From: an uncultured Bacteroidales bacterium
GTDB taxonomy: Bacteria; Bacteroidota; Bacteroidia; Bacteroidales; Muribaculaceae
Assembly (NCBI GenBank): GCA_900544535.1
Contig: UQVH01000016.1
Span: 1-64,000, forward strand
Length of the DNA stretch: 64,000 bases
Reading direction: 5' to 3'
Both the position numbers and the translations under genes were made by a program. Of this stretch, positions 1 to 8,607 are shown piece after piece (the first letter of the stretch is position 1; each line of letters opens with the position of its first letter). A model generated the notes under the pieces. The model did not search any database, was not told the DNA's origin, and saw nothing but the letters and a program-made list of their open reading frames with translations.

Positions 1-14
1 AAAGCCTTAAATTT

Positions 15-1262
15 ATGACAGGAAGAAGAGTAGTTGTTACGGGCATCGGTACGATAAACCCGCTCGGTAATAGTATAGAGGAGTATTTTTCGAATCTGGA
101 GAAGGGAGTCAGCGGTGCCGCACCCATTACTCATTTCGATGCCGAAAAATTTAAGACCAAGTTCGCTTGTGAAGTAAAGAATTACGATCCGACCCAGTAT
201 TTCGACCGTAAGGAGGTGCGTAAGTACGACCTCTTTACACAGTATGCTCTGATCGCGGCCACGCAGGCCGTGGAGGATTCTGCCCTCGATCTCGAGAAGG
301 TCGACAAGGAGCAGGTGGGCGTTATCTGGAGTTCGGGCATCGGAGGAATCAAATCTTTCTTCGATGAGTGTCTGGGCTGGGCCGCCGGGGATGGAACCCC
401 GCGGTTTAGCCCGTTTTTTATTCCCCGCATGATTTCCGACATCGCAGCCGGTTTCATCTCCATGAAGTACGGCTTCATGGGTCCGAACTACTGTACGGTG
501 TCGGCGTGCGCTTCGTCGAACCACGGCATCACGGCCGCCTTCGACGCCATCCGTTACGGCAAGGCCGACGTCATGGTGGCCGGCGGTTCGGAGGCTGCGG
601 TCAACGAGCCTTCGGTCGGCGGATTCAACTCCATGCAGGCGCTTTCGACGCGCAACGACGATCCGCAGCACGCTTCGCGCCCCTTCGATAAGGACCGCGA
701 CGGCTTCGTGATCGGCGAGGGCGCCGGTGCGCTGATCCTGGAGGAGTACGAGCATGCCAAGGCGCGCGGCGCGAAGATCTATTGCGAGGTCGTAGGCGGA
801 GGCGCTTCGGCCGACGCTTACCACTTCACGGCTCCCCATCCCGAGGGCAAGGGCGCCATGAAGGCGATGCGCGACGCCATCAAGGACGCCGGCATCAAAC
901 CCGAGGATATCGACTATGTGAACGTACACGGAACCTCGACCCCCGCGGGCGACGGTCCCGAGCTGAAGGCCGTCGCAGGCGTTCTGGGCGACCACGTTTA
1001 CAACGTCAATATTTCGGCTACCAAATCGATGACGGGCCACCTGCTGGGTGCCGCCGGAGCCGTCGAGGCCCTGGCCTGCATCTTCGCGATGACGCACGGC
1101 GTGGTGCCCCCCACGATCAACTGCGAGAACCTCGACCCCGAGATCGATTCGAAATTGAACCTGACGCTCAACAAGGCGCAGAAACGCGATGTGAAGTGCG
1201 CGCTGAGCAACACGTTCGGATTCGGCGGTCATAACGCGACGATCATTTTCCGCAAACTCTAA
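15..1262 (+). CDS. fabF: Beta-ketoacyl-ACP synthase II
   Basis: This cytoplasmic condensing enzyme of type II fatty acid synthesis extends acyl-ACP with malonyl-ACP. The 415-residue length is normal for FabF. The thiolase-fold triad is visible: the nucleophilic Cys165 in VSACASS, His305 in NVHGTSTPAGD and His342 in KSMTGHLLGAAG, with Lys337 close by. The C-terminal NTFGFGGHNA motif is intact. The ATG at 15 begins directly with the conserved RRVVVTGIG strand. rnc follows after 19 bases, and fabF-rnc is a frequent Bacteroidetes arrangement, usually with acpP upstream, which would lie off the left edge. Leucine is mostly CTG, as in the next two genes. Confidence 0.97.
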   Translation: MTGRRVVVTGIGTINPLGNSIEEYFSNLEKGVSGAAPITHFDAEKFKTKFACEVKNYDPTQYFDRKEVRKYDLFTQYALIAATQAVEDSALDLEKVDKEQVGVIWSSGIGGIKSFFDECLGWAAGDGTPRFSPFFIPRMISDIAAGFISMKYGFMGPNYCTVSACASSNHGITAAFDAIRYGKADVMVAGGSEAAVNEPSVGGFNSMQALSTRNDDPQHASRPFDKDRDGFVIGEGAGALILEEYEHAKARGAKIYCEVVGGGASADAYHFTAPHPEGKGAMKAMRDAIKDAGIKPEDIDYVNVHGTSTPAGDGPELKAVAGVLGDHVYNVNISATKSMTGHLLGAAGAVEALACIFAMTHGVVPPTINCENLDPEIDSKLNLTLNKAQKRDVKCALSNTFGFGGHNATIIFRKL

Positions 1263-1281
1263 CCCCGTAACGACTCGCGCC

Positions 1282-2091
1282 GTGATTGATTTTCTACTGC
1301 GTCCGCTGAGGCGGAATTACGGGCGTGACCGGGCGTATTACAGAATTGTCGATGATTTGTTCGGATTCATTCCGCACAACATCGAACTTTACAAGCTGGC
1401 TTTGATTCACAAGTCAGCTTCTTTGGTTTTGGAGGACGGCCGCTCGATGAACAACGAACGCCTGGAGTATCTGGGCGACGCGGTCATCGAGGCCGTGACT
1501 TCGGACTATCTCTTCATCGAATATCCCGATCAGGACGAGGGATTCATGACCCAGCTGCGGTCGAAGATCGTTTCGCGGCAGTCGCTCAACGCGCTGGCGC
1601 TGAAACTGGGGCTGGATGTCCATGTGATCTCGAACGGCGGGGCGGGCATCGCCCAGAAGCATATCTACGGCGACGCCTTCGAGGCGATGATGGGCGCGGT
1701 CTATCTGGATCAGGGCTATGAGTTTGTCAACCGCCTGCTGATCAACAATATCTATTTCCGTTTCCTCGATCTGGAGGAGCTTACCGAGTCGGAAACCGAC
1801 TTCAAGAGCCGCCTGATCGAGTGGAGCCAGAAGAACCGCCACCGGATCGAGTTCCGCACGGAGCACGACAAGGAGTATGCATCGAACCATCCGGTTTTCT
1901 ACTGCACGGTGCTGGTCGACGGCATGGAGGTGGGGCACGGCGCCGGGGATTCGAAAAAGGAAGCCGAGCAGCGTGCGTCGTTTTCCGTGTCGCAGTACCT
2001 GAGCGACGAACAGTGCGCCTCGCTGCTGGACCGGGTGGACCGCCTGAGGAGCGACCGTCTAAAAGACGCCCGCCTAAGAGGCGGGACTTAG
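1282..2091 (+). CDS. rnc: Ribonuclease III
   Basis: Double-strand-specific endoribonuclease that processes rRNA precursors and structured mRNAs. The signature NERLEYLGDAVIE lies at about residues 58-70 with the metal-binding Glu62 and Asp66; the second acidic pair is Asp131 and Glu134 in GDAFEAMMGAVYLD. A double-stranded RNA-binding domain occupies about residues 172-240. The start is a GTG at 1282, since no ATG lies upstream in frame before the conserved FGF helix. The gene is probably cotranscribed with fabF. A small CCCGCCT/AGGCGGG hairpin (2069-2085) sits over the last codons, with the stop just after it. Confidence 0.96.
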   Translation: MIDFLLRPLRRNYGRDRAYYRIVDDLFGFIPHNIELYKLALIHKSASLVLEDGRSMNNERLEYLGDAVIEAVTSDYLFIEYPDQDEGFMTQLRSKIVSRQSLNALALKLGLDVHVISNGGAGIAQKHIYGDAFEAMMGAVYLDQGYEFVNRLLINNIYFRFLDLEELTESETDFKSRLIEWSQKNRHRIEFRTEHDKEYASNHPVFYCTVLVDGMEVGHGAGDSKKEAEQRASFSVSQYLSDEQCASLLDRVDRLRSDRLKDARLRGGT

Positions 2092-2105
2092 AGGCGACGG
2101 TAAAA

Positions 2106-2136
2106 GGGAGCGTTTCGGAACCGCATCTGCGCTCCC
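2106..2136 (+). other. Hairpin downstream of rnc
   Basis: GGGAGCG (2106-2112) and CGCTCCC (2130-2136) form a 7-bp stem just after rnc. No T-run follows, so it is not a clear intrinsic terminator. It may be part of the repeat that begins at 2154 or an mRNA-processing structure. Confidence 0.35.
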
Positions 2137-2153
2137 GTCTGGTTCTAAGGTGC

Positions 2154-2257
2154 GTCATTGCGTGCGAACAAGTGTGAGCGAGGCAATCCGGTGTAACTTG
2201 CAACGGTTCGATGCCTGCGGATTGCCGCGTCGGGCCTGCTGCCCTCCTCACAATGAC
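2154..2257. repeat. Dispersed palindromic (REP/MITE-like) element upstream of radC
   Basis: A 104-bp imperfect palindrome. The outer arms GTCATTG (2154-2160) and CAATGAC (2251-2257) are perfect complements, and so are the inner arms GGCAATCCG (2182-2190) and CGGATTGCC (2218-2226). The right arm ends one base before the radC start codon. The pattern GTCATTGCG...GAGGCAATCC resembles dispersed palindromes I know from Alistipes-like and some other bacterial genomes; this is recall, not a search. It contains no coding region. Confidence 0.7.
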
Positions 2258-2932
2258 ATGCTATATGAACAATCCGGCACTAAAAATCCTAATGTTGTGA
2301 GAAATATCCACGATAAAATGGCCGCCCGCGGTGCGGAAGCGCTGGACGATGCCGAACTGCTGACCCTGCTCACCGAGGATGAACAGACAGCCCGGGCGTT
2401 GCTGGAGGCTTACGACGGTTCGCCGGCGGGTATCGCCGGGGAGTCCGAAGCCCGTCTGCGCATGGTCGGCGGACTGGGACTGAAACGGGCGCGGTTGCTG
2501 CTGGCGGCCGCGGAGTTCGGACGGCGCGTGGCGGTGGCACGGGCTGCGGAAGCCGATTTCGTGACGACGAGCGACGACGTGGTGCGGCTGTTCCGTCCGC
2601 AGCTGGAGCGGCTCGCGCATGAGGAGTGCTGGGTGGTTTACCTCACGGCGTCGAACCGCATCATCGAGCGTCAGCGCGTGAGCCAGGGCGGCGTGACGGG
2701 TACGGTGGTCGATCACCGGCTGATCGTCAAGCGGGCGCTGGAACTGCTCGCCACGCAGCTGATCCTAATCCACAACCATCCGTCGGGCACTCCCGAGGCG
2801 AGTCCGCAGGACAAGACGCTGACCGAGCGGGTCGCACGCGCCGCGGAGCTGTTCGACATCCGCCTGTTGGACCACATCATCATCGCCCGCGAGGGGGATT
2901 TCTCGTTCCTGCGCGAAGGGCTGATCAGGTAG
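2258..2932 (+). CDS. radC: RadC family JAMM/MPN domain protein
   Basis: RadC-family protein of about 224 residues. The N-terminal part carries the helix-hairpin-helix-like segment GGLGLKRARLLLAAAEFGRR. The C-terminal JAMM metalloprotease-like domain has the metal motif HNHPSGTPEASPQD, and a conserved upstream Glu is expected in the ECWVVYLT strand region. The biological role of the family is still uncertain; the old DNA-repair assignment is disputed. I chose the ATG at 2258, because the open frame to its left (from 2150) translates the palindromic repeat. The repeat abuts the start codon, so it must form the 5' leader of this gene. Leucine codons are strongly CTG. Confidence 0.9.
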   Translation: MLYEQSGTKNPNVVRNIHDKMAARGAEALDDAELLTLLTEDEQTARALLEAYDGSPAGIAGESEARLRMVGGLGLKRARLLLAAAEFGRRVAVARAAEADFVTTSDDVVRLFRPQLERLAHEECWVVYLTASNRIIERQRVSQGGVTGTVVDHRLIVKRALELLATQLILIHNHPSGTPEASPQDKTLTERVARAAELFDIRLLDHIIIAREGDFSFLREGLIR

Positions 2933-2953
2933 GACGATCCGCGGATAAAAAAT

Positions 2954-2991
2954 AACGGACGGTTCCAAAACTTGGGACCGTCCGTTTTTTT
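2954..2991. terminator. Intrinsic terminator, bidirectional
   Basis: A 13-base arm at 2954-2966 pairs with 2974-2986 (one G-U pair) around a 7-base loop, followed by seven T (2985-2991). On the other strand the A-rich 2946-2955 gives a T-run, so it can also end the leftward lipoprotein gene at 3004. It lies between two convergent genes. Confidence 0.92.
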
Positions 2992-3003
2992 GCGCAGGCG
3001 AGG

Positions 3004-4299
3004 TCAATAGATAATGTTGTAAATATCCTTTTGGGTGTAACAATCCTTTTCGATAATCTTTTTATCGCCGGTATTGATGTTTTCCAAGATAGCCAGGACC
3101 CTCGACGTACAGAAAGCCCGCGTAACACGGCCCTCTTTGTCCTGTTCCCATTCGACAATCACGTCTTCGGGCCGGATTTCGAAATAATAGTCGGTGTAGG
3201 AGATTTCGGGACCATCGGGCCTCGATATCATAGGAAGTACCTCGTCCGCCAGGTTCGTCCTGGTCAGGTTGGTGCTGCGGACACCCAGGCGGTCGATCGT
3301 GGCGAGCAGGATGCCCATCGTGTCGTAATCGGAGACGGGGCCGGGGTTGACGTTGAACAGCAGGGCGTTCAGGTCGAGGCTTATAGAGGTGAACCGATTT
3401 GTATAATCGGTGTCGTAAGCCATTGCATAACAGTATTCCGGGTCTTTGTCGCCGTTCTCCTTGAAGGAGTTGAACGCCACGAGGTTGCCGTTCGACCAGT
3501 CGAATGTCGAGCGGGGGCAGACGGTCGACTGATCCGTCCCGGTCTGGCGGCATTCGGTGCAGCGGCCCTGCGCATCGTAGGCGAACGTCCAGCGTTCGGG
3601 GCCTCCGTCGCGGCGCATTTCGGTTGCAAATCCGGCGTCGTTGAGCGTGACGGTGAACGCTTCCTCTTCGTCGTCCTCCGTAGATTTGATTTTCAGGGTT
3701 TTGGAGTCGGGGTAGGTGAACGTGATCACCTGATTGTCGTCGTATGGGCTCTCCATATCCTCGTATTTGTACGATGTAATGCGGTTCTGCTCGTCGTATT
3801 CGAAATGGAGGTCAGCGGTATGCGGGTCGTGTCCGATCATGGCCGGGGCGATCTCGCGGAAGCATTCGATCTTTGAAATCCAGCGATTCAGCGTCGGGGT
3901 GATCGGGTTGTCGGTTCCCTCCTGTGTGACGCTGATTCCGATTTTCGAGGTGCCGCAGGCGATGACGATCTTTGCCGTGCGCGGTTCTTCTAAACCGTTG
4001 GTTTCCAGCGCAATTTTTAGTGTGTAGGTGCCTGCGGCGTCGCCGTGGTCGGGCGAAATCGAAATCCAGTCGGGCGCTTCGGCGCGGGTTTCAGCGATTG
4101 CGGAGGTCCACGCCGCCTCAGTGGTGAAGGTCACGCCCTGCGACGCCTGCGTCTCTTCGGCCGAGACGGTCTGCTCCAGCTGGCGGGTGTCGGGGACCTT
4201 GATCTGACCGAAGTTGCCCGAATACTCCGGGTCTTTGTCGCTGCATGACGCGAGCAGCGCTGTGGCCGTTATGGCCATGAAGAATTTAACGGTTTGCAT
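3004..4299 (-). CDS. BACON-domain lipoprotein with YD-like repeats
   Basis: A 431-residue secreted lipoprotein. The signal peptide ends in a lipobox LLASC with the lipidated Cys19, followed by acidic residues SDKDPE, typical of surface export in Bacteroidetes. Residues of about 35-128 form a BACON-like domain (WISISPDHGDAAG then KIGISVTQEG), a fold often tied to carbohydrate or mucin binding. The rest contains FEYDEQNRITSYKYE and FAYDAQGRCTECRQ units, resembling DUF4595/YD-type beta repeats. Function unknown; a surface-exposed binding protein is the likeliest idea. It is monocistronic, convergent with radC and divergent from glyS. Confidence 0.75.
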   Translation of the reverse strand: MQTVKFFMAITATALLASCSDKDPEYSGNFGQIKVPDTRQLEQTVSAEETQASQGVTFTTEAAWTSAIAETRAEAPDWISISPDHGDAAGTYTLKIALETNGLEEPRTAKIVIACGTSKIGISVTQEGTDNPITPTLNRWISKIECFREIAPAMIGHDPHTADLHFEYDEQNRITSYKYEDMESPYDDNQVITFTYPDSKTLKIKSTEDDEEEAFTVTLNDAGFATEMRRDGGPERWTFAYDAQGRCTECRQTGTDQSTVCPRSTFDWSNGNLVAFNSFKENGDKDPEYCYAMAYDTDYTNRFTSISLDLNALLFNVNPGPVSDYDTMGILLATIDRLGVRSTNLTRTNLADEVLPMISRPDGPEISYTDYYFEIRPEDVIVEWEQDKEGRVTRAFCTSRVLAILENINTGDKKIIEKDCYTQKDIYNIIY

Positions 4300-4629
4300 A
4301 TTTTATAGTATAAAGAGTGCCCTTTCAACAAAAGGCGCAGGCAAAATTCCTCATTCACAAGTGGGGTATTGGACGACCCGTAAGGTAGAATGATGGAATA
4401 TGCCCACGCTGAAAAACAGCGAGAGCACCAACCTAATTCCTTACCTTACGCGAAAGTGTCCAATTTTCACTTGTAAGAAAAAAGCCGATGCGCTTTTTAT
4501 CTTCGTATGTCGGCAGCCCTCGCAGGCTGCCGATACAAATATAGAAATAAAATCCGTACCGGAGAGGGCTTTTTCCATTTATTTTGTACTTTTGTAATTC
4601 GGTAAATCAGTAAAGTAAAATAGATTGCG
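4300..4629. promoter_or_regulatory. Intergenic region with glyS promoter
   Basis: A 330-base gap between the divergent lipoprotein gene and glyS. TACTTTTG at 4587-4594 is an exact match to the Bacteroidetes -7 box TANNTTTG, placing the start of transcription near 4600. No good -33 TTTG is seen. A hairpin CGGCAGCC/GGCTGCCG lies near 4511-4532 without a T-run. The region is AT-rich, with no RNA gene or coding signal that I can see. Confidence 0.6.
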
Positions 4630-6171
4630 ATGACTCAGGAAGAACTTTTCAAGAAACTTGTCGCCCATTGCAAGGAATACGGATTCGTATTCCCCTCGAG
4701 CGAGATATACGACGGACTCGGTGCCGTGTACGATTACGGACAGAACGGCGTGGAGCTGAAGAACAATATCAAGCGTTATTGGTGGGATTCGATGGTCAAA
4801 CTGCACGAGAATATCGTCGGCATCGACGCCGCGATATTCATGCACCCCAAGACCTGGGAGGCTTCGGGACACGTCTCGGCCTTCAACGACCCGCTCATCG
4901 ACAACAAGGATTCGAAGAAGCGTTACCGCGCCGACGTGCTGGTCGAGGAGTGGCTGGCCAAACAGGATGAGAAGATCGAAAAAGAGGTCGAGAAGGCCCG
5001 CAAGCGTTTCGGCGCCGATTTCGACGAGGCCAAATACCGCGAGACCTCTCCGCGTGTCGTGGAGCTGCAGGCCAAGCGTGACGAGGTGCACAAACGCTTT
5101 GCCGATGCGCTGAACGCCAACGACCTCGGGGAGCTGCGCCAGATCATCGTCGACTGCGAGATCGCCTGCCCGATTTCGGGTACCCGCAACTGGACCGACG
5201 TGCGGCAGTTCAACCTGATGTTTTCGACCCAGATGGGTTCGACCTCCGAGGGTGCCAATACGATCTACCTGCGTCCCGAGACAGCGCAGGGTATCTTTGT
5301 CAATTTCCTGAACGTTCAGAAGACCGGACGCATGAAGATTCCGTTCGGCATCGCGCAGATCGGCAAGGCTTTCCGCAACGAGATCGTGGCCCGTCAGTTC
5401 ATCTTCCGCATGAGAGAGTTCGAGCAGATGGAGATGCAGTTCTTCGTACGTCCCGGCTCAGAGATGGAATGGTTCAGGAAATGGAAGGAATTCCGTCTGC
5501 GCTGGCACAAGGCCCTCGGCCTCGGCGACGAGAAATACCGCTATCACGATCACGAGAAACTCGCCCACTATGCCAACGCAGCCACCGACATCGAGTTCCA
5601 GATGCCGTTCGGCTTCAAGGAAGTGGAGGGTATCCACTCGCGCACGAACTTCGACCTCTCGCAGCATGAGAAATTCTCAGGCAAGAAGATCCAGTATTTC
5701 GATCCCGAACTCAACGAAAGCTATACACCTTACGTCATCGAGACCTCTATCGGTGTCGACCGCATGTTCCTGAGCGTGCTTTGCTCGGCTTATGAGGAAC
5801 AGGAACTCGAAGGCGGCGACAAGCGCGTGGTGCTCCACCTCCCGGCTCCTCTGGCTCCCGTGAAGTGCGCCGTGATGCCTCTCGTACGCAAGGACGGTCT
5901 GCCTGACAAGGCCCGCGAGATCGTCAACGAACTTAAGTTCGACTTTTCGACCCACTACGAGGAAAAAGACTCAATCGGCAAGCGCTACCGCCGTCAGGAT
6001 GCGATCGGCACACCTTTCTGCATCACTGTCGACCATCAGACTCTCGAAGACAACACCGTCACTCTCCGCGAACGCGACTCCATGGAGCAGAAGCGCGTGA
6101 AGATCGAAGACCTGCACTCGCTCATCCACTCGCAGGTGTCGCTCAACGCCCTTCTCCGCAAGCTCGCGTGA
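4630..6171 (+). CDS. glyS: Glycyl-tRNA synthetase (dimeric, class II)
   Basis: Charges tRNA-Gly with glycine. At 513 residues it has the single-chain alpha2-type architecture: class II catalytic core (RPETAQGIFVNF and FRNEIVARQFIFRMREFEQMEMQFF, motif 2 region), then motif 3 in IETSIGVDRMF and a C-terminal HGTP anticodon-binding domain from about residue 415 (APVKCAVMPLV to the end). The ATG at 4630 lies 36 bases after a TANNTTTG box. Oddity: by hand count, leucine codons CTG:CTC:CTT are about 10:3:2 in the first 257 codons and about 5:15:3 afterwards. The left part matches the upstream genes and the right part the downstream genes. The protein itself is continuous and intact. Confidence 0.97.
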   Translation: MTQEELFKKLVAHCKEYGFVFPSSEIYDGLGAVYDYGQNGVELKNNIKRYWWDSMVKLHENIVGIDAAIFMHPKTWEASGHVSAFNDPLIDNKDSKKRYRADVLVEEWLAKQDEKIEKEVEKARKRFGADFDEAKYRETSPRVVELQAKRDEVHKRFADALNANDLGELRQIIVDCEIACPISGTRNWTDVRQFNLMFSTQMGSTSEGANTIYLRPETAQGIFVNFLNVQKTGRMKIPFGIAQIGKAFRNEIVARQFIFRMREFEQMEMQFFVRPGSEMEWFRKWKEFRLRWHKALGLGDEKYRYHDHEKLAHYANAATDIEFQMPFGFKEVEGIHSRTNFDLSQHEKFSGKKIQYFDPELNESYTPYVIETSIGVDRMFLSVLCSAYEEQELEGGDKRVVLHLPAPLAPVKCAVMPLVRKDGLPDKAREIVNELKFDFSTHYEEKDSIGKRYRRQDAIGTPFCITVDHQTLEDNTVTLRERDSMEQKRVKIEDLHSLIHSQVSLNALLRKLA

Positions 6172-6227
6172 GGCGCCGACCGGTAAACAATCAGAAGATC
6201 TCCCCAAACTCTTTCCCCCTCTGAAAT

Positions 6228-6812
6228 ATGAAAATGAAATTTTTGAAACACCTGATCCTCGCGGTCATGCTGCTCCCGCTGCTCTCTTCGTGCAACTACA
6301 ACTCGCTCGTTGAGAAAAACCAGCAGGTCGAACAGTCGTGGGCCGAGGTGCAGAACCAATATCAGCGTCGCTCCGACCTGATCCCCAACCTCGTGGCCAC
6401 CGTCAAGGGCTATGCCACTCACGAAAGCGAGACCCTGGAGAAAGTGACCCAGGCGCGCGCCGCAGCCACTTCGGTCAACATCAATGCCGATGAGCTTAAC
6501 GAGGAGACCCTCGCCAAGTTTCAGGCTGCTCAGAACCAGCTCACCGGTGCCCTGAAATCGCTTCTCGCTGTCAGCGAGGCATATCCCGATCTTAAGGCCA
6601 ACGAGAATTTCCGCGATCTGCAGGTGCAGCTCGAAGGTACCGAAAACCGCATAGCCACCGCCCGCGGTCGCTATACGCAGGTGGTTGCGGACTACAACAC
6701 TTCAATAAAGAAGTTCCCGACAAATATTTACGCCGGATGGTTCGGATTCGAGCCGCAGCCCCAGTTCAAGGCCGACGATGCCGCCCAGCGTGCTCCGGAA
6801 GTAAAATTTTAA
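6228..6812 (+). CDS. lemA: LemA family lipoprotein
   Basis: A 194-residue LemA-family protein: an N-terminal membrane anchor followed by a long helical bundle containing the characteristic YNSLVEKNQQVEQSWAEVQ, QRRSDLIPNLV and YN-x-IKKFPTNIYAGWFGFEP segments. Here the anchor has a lipobox-like LLSSC with Cys22, so it may be lipidated. Molecular role is unknown; LemA proteins are often linked to envelope stress and paired with TPM-domain proteins, but no TPM gene is adjacent. It follows glyS by 56 bases and is followed after 9 bases by an FKBP lipoprotein, probably in one operon. Confidence 0.9.
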   Translation: MKMKFLKHLILAVMLLPLLSSCNYNSLVEKNQQVEQSWAEVQNQYQRRSDLIPNLVATVKGYATHESETLEKVTQARAAATSVNINADELNEETLAKFQAAQNQLTGALKSLLAVSEAYPDLKANENFRDLQVQLEGTENRIATARGRYTQVVADYNTSIKKFPTNIYAGWFGFEPQPQFKADDAAQRAPEVKF

Positions 6813-6821
6813 ACACAGACT

Positions 6822-7382
6822 ATGCGAAAGCTTTTCCAATCCATATTGTTTGCCGTGTGCTCGTGTGCGGTTTTTGTCGCTTGCAACGACGATGACAACA
6901 CTTGGGACGATTACAAGGACTGGCGCGAGGCAAACGTGGCGTTCTATGACGAACAGCGTTTTGCGATGGGCCCGAACGGCAACAACATCTACCATTCGCT
7001 GACACCGGCATGGAACACCTCGGCCAACATTCTGATCCAGTATCTCAATGACCGCAGCAAGACCGTAGGCAATCTCTCGCCGATGCTGACATCGACAGTC
7101 GACGTCAAATATATCGGACGTCTCTACGACGGTGTGCCCTTCGACTCGTCCTACCGTCAGACGGCGCCTTACGGCGACAGCATCTTCCGCACACAGCCGT
7201 CGAGCGTGATTCAGGGCTGGACCATCGCACTGCTCGACATGCGTGTAGGCGACAGCGCCCGTGTCATCATCCCTTACAATCTTGGCTACGGGGCGTCGGG
7301 TTCAGGTGTGATTCCTCCCTACTCGACACTTGTGTTTGACATGAAACTTGTCGACATACCGTTCTTTGAAGTGCGTCCCTGA
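6822..7382 (+). CDS. FKBP-type peptidyl-prolyl isomerase lipoprotein
   Basis: A 186-residue lipoprotein with signal peptide and lipobox FVAC (Cys21), followed by NDDDNTWDD, an acidic surface-export-like stretch. The C-terminal half is an FKBP domain: VDVKYIGRLYDGVPFDSSY, VIQGWTIALLDMRVGDSARVIIPYNLGYG and IPPYSTLVFDMKLVDI, with the typical hydrophobic ligand-pocket residues. It should catalyse proline isomerisation during folding of exported proteins in the periplasm or at the surface. It lies 9 bases after lemA and 43 bases before tgt. Confidence 0.9.
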   Translation: MRKLFQSILFAVCSCAVFVACNDDDNTWDDYKDWREANVAFYDEQRFAMGPNGNNIYHSLTPAWNTSANILIQYLNDRSKTVGNLSPMLTSTVDVKYIGRLYDGVPFDSSYRQTAPYGDSIFRTQPSSVIQGWTIALLDMRVGDSARVIIPYNLGYGASGSGVIPPYSTLVFDMKLVDIPFFEVRP

Positions 7383-7425
7383 CAGACCCCGCACTCTTTT
7401 CGATAGTAAAAATCCGAAAAAACGA

Positions 7426-8556
7426 ATGGATTTCAAGTTAGAGGCTACCGCTCCGGGAACTGCCGCGCGCGCCGGTCTGATCACCACTGATCACGGCGAG
7501 ATCCGCACCCCGATCTTCATGCCTGTCGGCACTGTCGGCAGCGTCAAGGCTGTCCATCAGCGCGAACTGCGTGAGGATGTCAAGGCGCAGATCATTCTCG
7601 GAAACACATATCATCTCTATCTGCGCCCCGGCATCGAGATTCTCGAAAAGGCCGGCGGTCTGCACAAATTCAACGGCTGGGACCGTCCGATTCTGACTGA
7701 CAGCGGCGGTTTTCAGGTGTTCTCTCTGTCGGCTAACCGAAAGCTGACCGAGGAGGGAGCATGGTTCCGCTCGCACATCGACGGATCGAAACATCTTTTC
7801 ACTCCTGAAAAGGTGGTGGATATAGAGCGTTCGATCGGCGCCGACATAATGATGGCTCTTGACGAGTGTCCTCCCGGCACCGCCGAGCGTTCCTATGCCC
7901 GAAAGTCGCTTGACCTTACCCACCGCTGGCTTGCCCGCGGCTGGAAGCGCTATAAAGAAACCGAGGGTAAATACGGCTATTCTCAGGCCTATTTCCCGAT
8001 TGTGCAGGGCGTGACTTATCCCGACCTGCGCCGCGAGTCGGCCAAGTTCGTGGCCGATCTCGGAGCCGACGGCAACGCCATCGGCGGTCTTGCCGTGGGC
8101 GAACCGGCTGAGGTGATGTATGAGATGATCGAGGTGGTCAACGAGATCCTTCCCGCCGACCGTCCGCGCTATCTGATGGGTGTCGGAACTCCGGCCAACA
8201 TCCTTGAGGCCATCGACCGCGGTGTCGACATGATGGACTGTGTGATGCCCACGCGCAACGGACGTAACGGAATGCTCTTTACCCGCCACGGCATAATGAA
8301 CATGCGCAACCGCAAGTGGGCCGACGATTTCTCGCCTCTTCAGGAAGACGGGCCGAGCTACGTCGATACGGCCTATTCGAAAGCCTACGTGCGCCATCTG
8401 TTCATCGCCGATGAGATCCTGGCCATGCAGATAGCGTCGATCCACAACCTTGCCTTCTATCTCTGGCTTGTTGAGGAGGCGCGGCGCCATATATTCGCCG
8501 GTGATTTCAGCTCGTGGAAGCGCGAGATGCTTGAATGTGTGACCCGCAGGCTTTGA
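7426..8556 (+). CDS. tgt: tRNA-guanine transglycosylase
   Basis: Exchanges guanine-34 for preQ1 in GUN anticodons, the committing step of queuosine synthesis. The 376 residues contain DSGGFQVFSL (general base Asp region), GGLAVGEP and the MDCVMPTRNGRNGM segment, which together define bacterial Tgt. The ATG at 7426 matches the usual start; the open frame extends left to 7348 but overlaps the FKBP gene. Oddity: the C-terminal zinc site CxCxxC...H found in well-studied homologues is absent. The corresponding stretch at about residues 305-325 reads EDGPSYVDTAYSKAYVRHL with no cysteine. queE and queD lie 40 kb away in this window. Confidence 0.95.
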   Translation: MDFKLEATAPGTAARAGLITTDHGEIRTPIFMPVGTVGSVKAVHQRELREDVKAQIILGNTYHLYLRPGIEILEKAGGLHKFNGWDRPILTDSGGFQVFSLSANRKLTEEGAWFRSHIDGSKHLFTPEKVVDIERSIGADIMMALDECPPGTAERSYARKSLDLTHRWLARGWKRYKETEGKYGYSQAYFPIVQGVTYPDLRRESAKFVADLGADGNAIGGLAVGEPAEVMYEMIEVVNEILPADRPRYLMGVGTPANILEAIDRGVDMMDCVMPTRNGRNGMLFTRHGIMNMRNRKWADDFSPLQEDGPSYVDTAYSKAYVRHLFIADEILAMQIASIHNLAFYLWLVEEARRHIFAGDFSSWKREMLECVTRRL

Positions 8557-8607
8557 CCCCGGTAAGACACCCAGATAAATCAATCCGCTGATAAAGTCTC
8601 TGAAGTT

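Noticed and set aside
2150..2257. N-terminal extension of RadC or a tRNA-like T-loop (GGTTCGATGCC)
   Set aside because: The segment is a palindromic repeat; its translation has no RadC similarity, and no acceptor or anticodon stems of a tRNA can be formed around the T-loop-like bases.
4511..4532. Hairpin as a terminator upstream of glyS
   Set aside because: No T-run on either strand, and both flanking genes point away from it.
7438..8583. A 381-codon open frame on the minus strand
   Set aside because: Antisense to tgt, whose motifs are unmistakable.
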